The notes under the pieces were generated by a model, which was not told the origin of the DNA, did not search any database, and saw only the letters and a list, made by a program, of their open reading frames with translations. The translations under genes were made by a program, and so were the position numbers. Source: Pyrenochaeta sp. MPI-SDFR-AT-0127 (lineage: Eukaryota; Ascomycota; Dothideomycetes; Pleosporales; Cucurbitariaceae). Taken from it: 64,000 bases of DNA. Location: NCBI GenBank assembly GCA_020747015.1, contig JAGTJM010000036.1, positions 248,001-312,000 of the forward strand, written 5' to 3'. The number at the start of each line of letters is the position of its first letter. Within the stretch, counting starts at the first letter, position 1. Shown piece by piece: positions 22,781-34,272 of the stretch.

Positions 22781-24447
22781 ATGTATTCTCTATCATCGTT
22801 CCTGCCTAGAGCCTTGTTGTTATGCGTAATGGTTGCGATTGCCTCTCCCACGGCTATACATAACAAACGATCTCTTGTCGAGCGAGAAGGCGTTATCTAC
22901 AACGTGTTCGAGCATGGGGCCACTGGCGCGAAGATTGAATTCATCGAGAACTCAGGAATATGCGAAATGACTTCAGGTGTCAAGCAGTATTCCGGGTATC
23001 TCTCGGTTGGCAAGAACCAGGACATGTGGTTCTGGTAGCGACCCCAGTTGCCTTTAATTTGATCACTATGTTGATAGGCCAGGTTCTTTGAGGCTCGAAA
23101 CAACCCAAAAACAGCGCCAGTTGCTGCATGGTTCAGTGGCGGACCTGGATGCTGTGAGATTACCCGCGCTCTATCCATTCGTGCTACTGACATGGCTTCA
23201 ACAGCAAGTATGATTGGTCTCTTCCAGGAAAATGGGCCTTGCAAGTTCGAGCTCGGGTCTCACAACATTCTACCCGTCAATAATACATTCAGCTGGAACA
23301 ATAATGTAAACATGATCTACATTGATCAGCCAACCGAAGTCGGCTTCTCTCGTGGCAATAGTTCGGCTGCCTCCACAAAGTCGGCCGCCCCGTATGTTTG
23401 GAATCTTCTTCAAGCATTTTATGCTTCTTTCCCCGAATATCAGTCACGCGACTTTGGCATATTCACTGAGTCGTATGGCGGGCACTACGGAGCCGAATTT
23501 TCTCAGTATATCCAACGCCAAAATAGACTCAAGGCTGGCGAGCACATCAATCTTGTAGCCCTGGGTATCAACAATGGCTGGCATGACGCCATTATTCAAG
23601 AGCCTGCATACGTGGATTATGCATACAACAACTCCTACAGACCCTTTATATCCAAGGCTCAGCACATCAAGTACCATCAGTGGTTCGAAGACTACTGTCT
23701 ACCAGACTTGCTACTCTGCAACGAAACCGGGTCCAACTTTGACTGTGCGACCGCAGATCGAGCATGCCGTGCCGTAGTGGAGAATCCGCTGTACAGCATG
23801 ATTGATTTCAATATTTACGACATTCGAAAACCGGCCTCTGACAAAGAGCCGCCCGAGAACTATGTCAAGTATCTCCATGATTCCCAAGTAATGAAGACCA
23901 TTGGTGCGAAGAAAGTGTATGATGAGTGTTCGGCCGAGACCATGCGCAGGTTTGTCGCAACTGGCGATTGTGAGTGGCTCATCTGTGCAAACGGCACCAA
24001 GGTTGACTTTTGCAGCGTCTCGCTCCTACCTCGATGAGTTGAATGATGTTGTCTCTTCGGGAATCACAACACTCATCTGGGCGGGTGATGCCGAGTGCGT
24101 GTTCGCGAACATACGGACGATCAATGCTAATACCTCCTAGCTATGTCTGTAACTGGTATGGTGTTTATGACGTATCGAATGCAATCGCATACCCGGGCCA
24201 CCCCAACTTCTCTGCAAAACGACTTGGGCCATATAAAGTGAACGGCGTAGAGAAAGGAGCCTTCAAAACACACGACAACTTGTCTTTTCTAAGAGTGTAT
24301 GAAGCAGGTCATATGGTGATGTACTATCGTAAGTATACAGTTTCTCATCTGCATTTCGTATCGTTGCACTAATTGTTAGCAGAACCTGAGCTATCGCTGC
24401 AGGTGTTTGAGCAGACGATGAAGAGAGGGCCGATCAAGTCGACATGA
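22781..24447 (+). CDS. secreted serine carboxypeptidase-like protein (S10)
   Basis: Six exons (introns 23035-23082, 23154-23204, 23970-24015, 24095-24140, 24329-24382) give 473 residues. The protein starts with a hydrophobic signal peptide (MYSLSSFLPRALLLCVMVAI…). The core is that of a family S10 exopeptidase: WFSGGPGCSSMIGLF, restored by the second intron; the nucleophile Ser near residue 198 in FTESYGGHYGAEF; the acidic motif WAGDADYVCNWYG; and the catalytic His in YEAGHMVMYYQPE. All three triad elements are present, so it should be active. The family removes C-terminal amino acids in vacuole or medium. Predicted secretion suggests an extracellular role in peptide use, but a vacuolar location is not excluded. 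Several Asn-X-Ser/Thr sites are present. Confidence 0.93.
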
Positions 24448-25888
24448 GGACCGATTATGTGCCTGAGAGAAATTTGCTTAGAACAAATGAATCAATAGTC
24501 CTCACCTTGTCTACTATAGAAGTCCACTGTTGCGTCTCTCAATTTGCAAATGGGAACCTCTGCTAGCATCAAAATAGCTTTCTCAAGATGAGCATCTCTC
24601 CAATGCTCATTTGAATAAACATTTTACAACGTCAGAGGATTTCACAGCAGATGCAACTGTTTAGAAAACTCTATTGACCACAAAAAGTCTCAGCTAGAAT
24701 TTCGCCAAGTACGAGGCTTTTGGAGGGTCAGGAAAAAAACCGGTTCAAGTGACTTCAGCTGGCCGCCCCAAGGCTGAGACTAATCGCTCCTTCGGAGAAT
24801 GAGGGGCCGTGTGAGAAGGCAACAGGCAGGGCTGATGAGAATTATGATGTATTTGGACATGTGCAAGATGATCCCGAAGTATCATGAGGTATGTCACAAT
24901 TGGTGTGAAAACAATTGACATCGAGGCAGGACAGCTGGCGATGATGTATCATCTGGGCCCTTTGTCAACCCACCTGTCTGCCCAGGTTGATTAGCATAGC
25001 TGAGTTTCTTTTGGATTTACCACCGTCGGATGTTGCCGTTTCTTGGTCTTCAAAGTGGTATTCAGCTACATTAAGATGTCATGAACTATATCTGCAGATC
25101 GTGGCATCACCTCGGCGACTTGACCTACACTATCTGCCTGGCCGTTCCTTCCGCTGGTTGTACTTTTTTCTACACTTCAGATTCTTCTTTAAGTATATGT
25201 ACATCCCTACGAATCGCTGGTGGTCCAATAAGTGGCCCATGGTCCCTAGCGTGGTAAGCATCAGCCCCGCTTAGGTACGACATCCATCTATTTTCTCACT
25301 CCTTGATGGTTGGCCCCAGTGAGTACCAAAAATGTATTTGCTGACGATCTGACCAGCCTCCAACTCCCGCTCGTAATTTTGAATGAGATGTACCGGATTC
25401 TGCTGGTGCTGGCACAATCATGACTCGCCCCCAGTCTGTGGAGCTTGCCGAGTGCGTCCACTGTGTCACCACAACTGCAACGTGCTTCTGTCCTGCTCGT
25501 TCTCTTCAAAGAGTATGCGCCTCGCCCCCACAATTGATACTTTGCTACGTCCTCGACACGCTTTTCCCTTCCTTTTCCGTTCCCCGCAATCGCGCTAGTA
25601 CTGCGGCTCGTGGATTAAATCCCTGTTTCTGTGTGGCGCTGAACATTAGCAAGCCCAGCTGAACTCAACCTTCAACGCCATTGGGCTGTTCGCTTTCAAC
25701 ATGGCACAAGGCTGGGATAGCTGAACCTGGGCAGGCGGGGTTTGCATGATGTGTTTCTTCTTATTCAACATGCCGCGCGCTGTTGTCAGACGGCAAGCTG
25801 AGCTTTATATCCTCAAACGTCTCAATTGAAGGCTGTCTTTTGTGTGGACACCATTCGCATCAATTGAAAACCAGTGCGACTGATCACA
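24448..25888. other. intergenic with a short hairpin
   Basis: About 1.4 kb with no supported gene. A perfect inverted repeat (ATGAGCAT, 24588-24595, with ATGCTCAT, 24603-24610, 7-base loop) lies about 140 bp after the carboxypeptidase stop and may be part of its 3' UTR. The right end holds the fasciclin promoter. Confidence 0.5.
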
Positions 25889-27181
25889 ATGCTTCGCACG
25901 AGCTTTCTCCTCGCCGCGTCCGTTCTGAGCGCGAACGCGCAATCACTCTACGAAGCCTTGTCCAAGTTCCCAGAGCTGTCCGACTTTGCGGCCTTCTACT
26001 CCAGTAACGAAGCTCTAGCCAGCGCCTACTTTGGCAACAAATCAGCCTATCCCATTACATTCCTTGCCCCAAACAACGAAGCAATCGCAAACCTGCAACA
26101 GAAACTTGGTGTCACTCTAGCGAACATCCCCATTGCCTCGCTCTTGGAAATCGTTCAATATCACACTCTGGTGAGCAACTTGACCACGACCGACTTCGAC
26201 AATGGCGGAAAGCAAGGTCTGACTGTGCCTACTATGCTCAACAATGGCATCAACAACAATCGCACTGTGGGCGTAAACCTGGCCTCGAGATTTGGAGGAC
26301 CGGAGAAAGCAGCTGGACAGGTCGTATTCATCAAGGGGGCGGATTCAGGGTCCCCTGGACGCTTCAGGCTGATGAGCCGCCAAGACGGTGGACAACCCCA
26401 GTCCACCATTCGCTCAGGTCTGTCTTCCAACGTAGGCATCAAAGCGCTAGACAATGCCGAAGGGTTATGGGAAGGCGGTCGCTTCCATATCGTAGATGGC
26501 TTGCTCACTCCTCCCACCACCTGCGTCGCTACTATTCGTGGCGCTGGTCTCGAGAATCTGGACAACGCGCTGAACCGCTCCATGCTCTGGTCTGCCCTTG
26601 ACGGCAGCAAGAACATCACCTGTCTGGGACCCAACAATGCGGCCTTCAGAAGTGCAGGAACGCCAGATGCATCGCTCAACTCCACAGACTTGGCGCAGGC
26701 AATTCTCTTCCACACTTTGCCCGAAGTCGCTTACAGTGACTATCTCTACGACGGACAGGAGTTCAAGAGCTTGCAGAACGGTACTGTGAGGGTCAAGGTT
26801 GTTGGAGAAGGAAAGGACCGGGAGATCTACTTCAACAATGCAAAGGTGATTGACGCGAACGTGCTGTAAGTTCTCACTGGCCCAGCGTTTCCAAAATGCG
26901 GATATAGAACATAATTGGCTAATGTATCATGCAGTACACACAACGGTCTCGTTCACGTCCTTGACGCCGTCATGCTCCCATTGGAGCAGCTGAATTCCAC
27001 TAACGCCACCTCATCGGCCAAGCCATCGTCCACACCCTCAGCAACAGGATCAGGATCTGGAACGAGTGCCTCGGGTACTCCTCCAGCAAGCACTGGCGCT
27101 GCAGCCACTGTCGCAGCTGGTCTCGGCGAGTGGAACTGGACTCTGTGGGCTCTGTTGAGCTCCTTGTTCATGATGGCGTAG
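25889..27181 (+). CDS. GPI-anchored fasciclin (two FAS1 domains)
   Basis: Two exons (intron 26866-26934) encode 407 residues. The ATG at 25889 gives MLRTSFLLAASVLSANAQ, a signal peptide. The first FAS1 domain includes YPITFLAPNNEAIANL and the closing VDGLLTPP; the second starts TCVATIRGAGLENLDNALN, contains ITCLGPNNAAF and ends THNGLVHVLDAVMLP. A Ser/Thr/Gly linker and a hydrophobic C-terminus (WTLWALLSSLFMMA) indicate GPI attachment to the plasma membrane or cell wall. FAS1 proteins act in adhesion; in plant-pathogenic fungi some affect conidiation and appressoria. The role here is inferred from the family only. Confidence 0.92.
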
Positions 27182-28680
27182 GCACCTTGACAATGGGTTA
27201 CTACTGGCTGAATAAAATTGATGAACGCAATGTCCGAACTTGTACGAATTTACAAAAGGTGTCTTTGCTTTTGTATCTAATAATGTTTAAATGAGGTCTC
27301 GGTGTGGCTTTTGGGATATTACAGGTTAGTTGGCTGTTTACTAAACACTTATGCAACTATTTGTACTATGCTTTGAAAATGATCGTTATTCTTCGTCTAC
27401 CTGGGCCTGTATCGCAAATTTGCTCTTCGCACGGCAAGTCTTTACCTTGTCATACGCCAGGCACGTCACTGAAATTGAATAGATCATGAATCACTGGCAT
27501 CAACTCTGTCTCCACCTGAGCCGTTTCAATAGCATAGGATCTAAAAGCTTTGGTGGAGTGATTTCGACATGAATAATGCAGTTGTGGAAAGACACTATTG
27601 ACAGTATGATTAGATTTTATTGCAATAGCTATAGTCCGTACCGTTCTGGAAGCCGCTAGATCGGACTTGACCAAGATCTATTATATTTCAAGAGTGACAC
27701 AACACAAACCAAGACGAATGGCATGATCAGCCATCTTCGCGATAATTCTCCTTGGATCTGTTTTGGTGCTGCATGTGTACTATCCAAGTGTTTCCTGGGT
27801 TTGCACAGCTACCGTCCAAGTTCCGTCCGGGTACTACGCAGACTTGAATAGCCGCTCTCAAAGTCCCTTCAGGTTCTGTTCAGGTGCAACCTTGTATGCA
27901 TTGCAAGTACCACTATACAGGCGTGATCCGATTCAGGTCCTCGCTTCGTCCAGGTCCTGTTCGAGCGTGGTCCATGCGCAGTTCAAGGCTATTTCAGTGT
28001 TGTCTAGGCACTGTCATCCGGGGCACATTTATCATTCTTTTGCTTGTCAGCGCACTGCAAAAGCTATTCCAATTCCAGCATCACAAGCACGGTAGCTAGC
28101 CAGCAAGTAAGATTTGGGCGCTACCGGGCAGTCTGCATCCTATGTAAGTGCTCATGATTGTTGGCAAAGAGAGTCGAGGGTGAAATACAGACAATTTAAT
28201 TATGTATAAGCTGCCCATTCATGCCCTATAGCATTCTCCGTTGGCTTAAAAATTTTAATTATTATGTGATCCTTGCGTAGTTGCACAACTCTGCTGCGAG
28301 GTACCTGAATTTACTGGAGCACGTACTAACCAGCTATACTGTAGATGCTACAAATAATATCGTAGTACTGGAAGTGGCGCAATGTAGAGCTCTCTATATC
28401 GTGTGATGCTCTTCCTGCAATGTAACCTTGAAGGACCCCACTTCCGTGGCTGCATATATGTTTCAGCCAAGCAATCTATTCAGCGGCTCCGTTTGACTCT
28501 TGCGCGCTTACATATAGTGACCAGCGAAAGCTTCAGGAACAAGCCCACTTGTTCGACGTGCCCCAGCTTACCTGTTCATGTTCCTTTGTGGATTTTCTCA
28601 GTTAATTAGTTCGCCGCGCATCGACACTCTTGGCTTCGACTTCGACTCCGGCCGCGACACATCTTCTCAGAAGGCTGAAC
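27182..28680. other. intergenic upstream of the kinase fusion gene
   Basis: About 1.5 kb, AT-rich in places (for example 28190-28260), no supported gene. It marks the change from housekeeping and surface genes to the kinase/HET block. Confidence 0.5.
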
Positions 28681-31600
28681 ATGGGCGATTCCACTCAGAT
28701 TAACACAAAGCTCGCTATCGCAGCGCCTATTAGTACTGGGGCTTTACCCTTCATAAACAAACAGCGCTCTGAAATCGTAGGAGCACCTGAAGAAACGGGA
28801 CAATTGTTCGCGCATGGCCCAGTTGGGGACTCGTTAGTGGAGGCTCTACCCTGGGACTATTTTCCCTCCGAGGAATCCCTCCCTTTGGTTGATGATTTAC
28901 AAGGCAGCCATAAGACAACTACATTCATTGACCTAGCCACCAAGACCAGGGCCCATTCGATACTTTCTTCATTCTGCGAGCTTGTCAACTCGTACACACC
29001 CCGACCTGTCTGGGCTCCCTCGCAAAGCCTCACGACTAGAAGCCTGGTTTGTCTAATTTTACATTTCATTAAGCGACATGACTTGCTTTCCAGCTTCATT
29101 GACAATGGGGTTGAAGATACGGATATTCCACTTGATTTTCCTAAGCTGCAGTCGTTCCTAAAGGACGATCTGACGATCAAAGCCTTTTACAAAGCCCAAT
29201 ATAAGGCGGTACTGCGTGATCTCGAGGATGGAGTTGCTATCTATGAAGAGAACGAGCTCTTACCGTTCAGAACGATCAGACCCCTTGGGTCTGGCGGCTA
29301 TGCAAGGGTAGACTGCGTTGAACACGTCCTACAAGGTCAGCAGTTTGCGCACAAGGTCTTCCACCTGACATCAGGGCCAGAACAACGAATGCAGAAGACC
29401 TTTCGCTTGGAGATGCAAAGTTTGAAAAAGTTGAGCAATCATCAACATATTGTAAAGTATTTGGGGGCATATCGAAGCCCCAAATGTCTTGGTCTCCTCT
29501 TACATCCGGTTGCAGAGTGTGATTTGCACCAATTCCTGAAGCATTCGCAAGCTTATGATTTCATGGATCGACGTAAGCTTCTTCTTCGATGCTTCGGGTG
29601 TTTGACGTCTGCTCTGGCATACATGCATGCGCAGCAAAGTTTGTTCATCCACGTCGTGCTATGGGATGTAATATACTGACAATATTTGAGCAGTTCGCCA
29701 CAAAGATGTCAAGCCCCAAAACGTTTTACTTGAGTACACAGCTTCTGGAACAAACCTACTTTTCACAGATTTTGGAATTGCCATGGATTTCAGTGCAATA
29801 GCGAAAAGCACCACAGATGGGCCAGAGCCTCAGCGTACTGAACGTTATTGTGCCCCTGAGGTGGCACGCAATCTTGCCAGAGGACGTAGATCTGACGTCT
29901 ATTCTTTAGGCTGTCTACTTGTAGAAGTGGCCACAGTGATGGTGGGCTATGACTTGAAAGATCTCGACGACTGGCTGGGAGGAGACTGCGTTTTTCACGA
30001 CAGCGAAGTCGAGACAACCAGCTGGATTTCGAAACTGATTTCGGAGCTGCAGGAAGAAAATGATGAGACCATGGTTATTGCTTTGAAGTGGATTGCACCA
30101 ATGATACGGAAGCGTCCCAGTCAGCGACCACAAATGCAAACCGTTGTTGACAATATTCTTGAGGAAATCAAGGCACACAGAGGCCTCCGCAGGCAGCTGT
30201 TCTGTAATTTTTGCATCGGAAACCTACAAGAGCAAAGCAAAATTTCTTCGACAAACACCAGCACAAATTCCTTCAATGACCTGCAAGAAAGCGACGATGA
30301 ATTTGGTAAGTTCCTGATTACTGGCTACTTCAATATCTTACTCACATCCCGTAGAGTCTGAGGAAGATCAGGCGAATACAGACGCAGCTCAACAGAATAA
30401 TGCTCAACTTCATTGTTCAATGTATGAATCAGCCGCAGATATGACATCAGGACTTGTTTTAAATCATGCACATTCTGGTTCAGAAAGCATTTATGTAGAT
30501 ATCGCTGCCATTCCAAGACTCCAATCCAGTAGCGTCTTGCTCATAGTACACACGTATGTCTCACTGGTTGAATGCTTACGGAGTAAGTCGTGTCAGGTCT
30601 CTCGGTCTCTTCAGAAGCTGACGACAATTAGGCTACAACTATTTCGCAAATATCCAGAGCTTTTGGTCCCGAAAGGACTATGGCTATTTGCGCCGGCGTC
30701 TGGATTTTGAAATGCTCCGCCTCCTAAACTGGAGTTTTGTTATAGGGCTTTCTCGTGGAGGCTTGTTGCTACCAAGCGAACTCCAATCGATGACAAGACA
30801 GAAAAACATTCTGAACAACGTTCTTCAGCAGCAAGCGGCGTTTGAGCGTTGTCTGAACAGGAATAAAATCCCGGCCGATTTTCTGCACAGACGTGACGGA
30901 CAAGGGTTCGAAATTGGGTCTGATCGCCACGTACCAGCCATTGCTCGGTCGCTATTAAACTCAATGTTCTCTAGTATCATCATCAAACCTTCTCAGACCG
31001 AATCACCTGCGAGCTTTTCATTTGCATTTGATCCTCCTGTTCTCGTCGAGACACTCGAAGAGCTGGAAGGGAAGAATGATCAGCTTCGGGCAATGCTCGA
31101 TCCGAGCACACTTGAAATGCTCCTTGAAAAGGACGCAGAGACTAATCTAGAGTTACTCCAGCTATCTGAAACGCTTGAAGACATCATTGATCTTATCTGC
31201 GCAGTCCGTCCTGGAAGACATAGTACCGACGGGTCTTCACATGCTGAAGCCATTAGACTCCTTTTAGATGTATCTGAACACTCGACAAATTGTTTACAAC
31301 ATGGACTAAGCACTCGAGAGGCAATAGCTCAATTTGCGCGCTTCAAAGCACTGAATACAATGATGGAAACATATCAAGGTGATCTTTGGAAGGCTGTCAA
31401 TCAAGCCGCCGCTGGCTCAACGGTATGGGAACGATGGGGTCGTGATGCTGATTCAAATATAGAGCTTTCCCAGAACGACATCACATTCTTCAATGACGAA
31501 GTAGAAACTGGAGAGAATTTGACACCGGTATCAGGTCTCTATCGGATTCGAGGCAGCAGAAAGAAGCGGTTGATCTGGGTGGAGTGGAAGGATTACGCTG

Positions 31601-32472
31601 AAGACTTATGTTTCGGGCCGACTCGAGTTACGCATGATCGTATCCGCAAGCTTGCTCTACTCCTCAACGATCCCGAGAAACCTCGAGAATTCTACATTCC
31701 ACACTGTTTGGGCTATTTCAATGATGAAGAAGAAGGTCGATTTGGGCTGGTATTCGGAGTGCCCAGCTATGTACAGCCAAGCGACTCTTTCGAACCAGTG
31801 TCGCTCTTCGATATCATTCGTTCGAAGCCTGATGTCCCTGTCTTAGCACGTTTGGAGCTTGCGCTTAAGCTCTCCAACTCTGTGCTCTATCTCCATTCGG
31901 TGAATTGGTTACACAAAGGACTAGGGAGCCGGTCTGTCATTTTCTTCCTCGATAAAACTGGCACGGCAAAGTTAGAGGAACCAATTGTTTCCGGCTTCGA
32001 TTACTCGAGGCCAGCACTGAACGATGATATGACTGAGATACCTCTCGAAAATCCATGGGAGGATATTTACCGCCATCCCAGCGTTCAATCCACCAGGAAT
32101 CGTGGGCGCTTTCAAAAGATATACGACATATACAGCCTTGGGGTCATCCTTACAGAGATTGCCTATTGGAGGCCTATAGCAGAGATTATGAATATCAATC
32201 TTGACAAAGCAAGAGCTAAAGATATCTGGGTAGTGCACAAGCGGTTGCTGACGGAGGAATATGTTCGTGATGGCATTATAAATGCGCTCGGACCTGAATA
32301 TTGGGACGTTGTTCATGCTTGCATTGAGGGACTAAGAGCATTCGGCCTAGAAAACGATTCGGATGAACGGAATACTGTCAATGCAGCAACATTGCAAGCT
32401 GGGTTTTATAGGAAGGTTATACGTCGACTCAAATACCTCGTCAAGGGCCGTGCTACGCCCTTGCGCTCATGA
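28681..32472 (+). CDS. kinase - HeLo-like - pseudokinase fusion protein
   Basis: Four exons (28681-29638, 29694-30305, 30355-30582, 30632-32472; introns 55, 49 and 49 bp) give one frame of 1212 residues. Residues 1-200 are helical and unrecognised. A full protein kinase follows: PLGSGGYARV (about 201), FAHKVF lysine, IRHKDVKPQNVLL (HKD in place of HRD), LLFTDFGIA and RYCAPEVA. After a Ser/Asn/Gln-rich linker comes a HeLo-like helical region from about 580 (SVLLIVHTYVSLVECLRSYN, then YLRRRLDFEMLRLLNW…GL). The C-terminal part, about 900-1212, is a pseudokinase: WLHKGLGSRSVIFF stands where HRD…N would be. HeLo-type domains act in fungal cell death. If the 30306-30354 intron were retained, the frame would stop at 30361 and two genes would be read, only 59 bp apart; fusion is the better reading. 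Confidence 0.72.
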
Positions 32473-32592
32473 AAAGAGTCGATATACTATACATACAATT
32501 TTGAGAACAAAATAATGATAATTTTGACTCAAAACTAGAGGGAAATTTATCAGCCAATCCATAATGATACTTTGATAGCTTCTATATTTCTT

Positions 32593-34272
32593 TCAATAAA
32601 CATCCAATAATCGCTTCGGATCAAGCTTCTGGATGACCAAATCGTATACGACTAGGGCAAACGAGGGCTTGGTTACGGCTACGCCGAAAGACCCCTTCAA
32701 ACATGTTACAACTGCATCTGCATAAGCTTCGCCCATGGTGTGTTTCAAATCTCTATTGGCTGTGTTGATATAGGACTCCGACAATGTCTCGGGATCGTGC
32801 ATATTTCCTGGTTCGAGCGTGGCCTGTGCTTGTTCCTTGATGCTCGATATTGTTCGCCAAAGTCCTATCTCGAGCAAAACAACGCCTAACGCATACAAGT
32901 CGTATACCTGGTTAAAGGACTTTTGTGGAGGACGCTGTCGAAGTGGGTGCCGATACAGATTCTTCTCCACATCATCGTCGTACGTCCAGCTCGTATTAGT
33001 ATTCGTCGACCTCGAATACTCAAAATCAACCAAATACGGCTTCTCCTTCAAGTTTCCGTCTGGGTCGCGAAAGAAGACTATAGATCGACTTCGGAAACTC
33101 TTGTGAACCCAACCATCGGCGTGCAGTGCATTCAAGGATTTGGCGATGCTTTGAGCTACTCGAAAGCGCTGTGCAAGGGAAAGGCCAGGTGTGACTGAAT
33201 GTGGCCGCCTGATGAGCTCGAAGAGAGTAATTGGAGGGGCATCTGTCACGTCAGATGGATAGTTAAACACAAACGCGTACGCATTCTCCTCGGCAATACG
33301 AAGAACACCCTGCAGAGGTATGGTTGATAGATCAGTGCCAGAGGAGAGGGCAAGGAGCTCGGCGAGACGAAGCACGTTTCTCTCATCATCTTCGGATACA
33401 TTCTCTGGCAATGGCTTGGTCTCTACCAGCACGCTATGAAGGCCATCACTACTTTGGAGCAAAGCTGGAGTTAAAGTAGTTCGTTGTTTTGGCAGCTCTA
33501 CAGTGGAATCTTTGAGTTCAAGATCACTGATATCCGTTGGTGCTGCTTGAATATTTTGGCGCAGCTTCGCGTGTCCCGAAAGGCCTAATCGCCTTGCATT
33601 TTCATTTCTAGTGAGTGATAGGTTGGTGAGTGGTCCTGGAATTTGATGATGCTGATTGATAGCCATGGTCAGCTGAACTAGCTCTTTCAGTTTTCCGGTC
33701 CATCCCTGCGAAGTTGCAAGTATGCGCTCCAGATGCTTCTTCTCAGATAATGCCCATCTCCAATCCTTGGATGGAAAGAGGCTCTTCTTGCAGCTGCTGG
33801 AATATTGTTTCATTGCACCCAACCCGATTTGTAGACCTGTAACGTTTTGCGGGTGCAATTCTAATTCCTTTGCTTCTCGGTCAAACTCAACAAACTCGAT
33901 CAGGCGACCGTCCTCTTGCACAACTTCTTCTCCATGCTCTTTAAGAAATGGACTCATTTTCCCATACACTTCGTCCCTCTCTGCCGCCAGCTTTGCATAA
34001 TCTCCTTGTGCTAGTCGAAGTCCATCGAGGATCCATCTAATTTTCTTCAACCAGTCTTCATTCAACCTCTCATGAGGCACAAATACTCCATCGCTTTGGA
34101 AGAAAAGAAGACCAAAGCTTCGAATGTAGAGGTGCTCGAATTCCAATTCGTTCTGCAGCGCCTCCCGTTCTGTGGACGAGTGCGAAGCAGATCTAGCAGT
34201 GCGTGCTACGAAACGCGAAAGGAGGTAGACTTCTTTTAGGACGGTGACTGTTGCGAAAGCTAGCTCGGCCAT
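32593..34272 (-). CDS. HeLo-like / pseudokinase protein
   Basis: A single exon encodes 559 residues. The helical N-terminal region starts MAELAFATVTVLKEVYLLSR and includes LEFEHLYIRSFGLLFF and LKKIRWILDGLRLAQGDYAKL. It resembles, in order and spacing, the middle of the neighbouring fusion protein. The C-terminal half (from about residue 290) is a kinase fold without catalytic residues: WVHKSFRSRSIVFF replaces the HRD loop and YLVDFEYSR replaces DFG. YDLYALGVVLLEIGLWR keeps the structural helix. The same WxHKxxxSRSxxFF signature is in the fusion protein, so the C-terminal parts are homologous. The genes converge, with stops 120 bp apart. Family members often sit with NLR/HET-type defence genes; function is not shown. 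Confidence 0.75.
   Translation of the reverse strand: MAELAFATVTVLKEVYLLSRFVARTARSASHSSTEREALQNELEFEHLYIRSFGLLFFQSDGVFVPHERLNEDWLKKIRWILDGLRLAQGDYAKLAAERDEVYGKMSPFLKEHGEEVVQEDGRLIEFVEFDREAKELELHPQNVTGLQIGLGAMKQYSSSCKKSLFPSKDWRWALSEKKHLERILATSQGWTGKLKELVQLTMAINQHHQIPGPLTNLSLTRNENARRLGLSGHAKLRQNIQAAPTDISDLELKDSTVELPKQRTTLTPALLQSSDGLHSVLVETKPLPENVSEDDERNVLRLAELLALSSGTDLSTIPLQGVLRIAEENAYAFVFNYPSDVTDAPPITLFELIRRPHSVTPGLSLAQRFRVAQSIAKSLNALHADGWVHKSFRSRSIVFFRDPDGNLKEKPYLVDFEYSRSTNTNTSWTYDDDVEKNLYRHPLRQRPPQKSFNQVYDLYALGVVLLEIGLWRTISSIKEQAQATLEPGNMHDPETLSESYINTANRDLKHTMGEAYADAVVTCLKGSFGVAVTKPSFALVVYDLVIQKLDPKRLLDVY

Noticed and set aside
28681..30361. Kinase part as a separate gene ending at 30361
   Set aside because: This needs a gtaagt…gtag intron of typical size to be ignored, and leaves only 59 bp before the next possible start. 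Not fully excluded.
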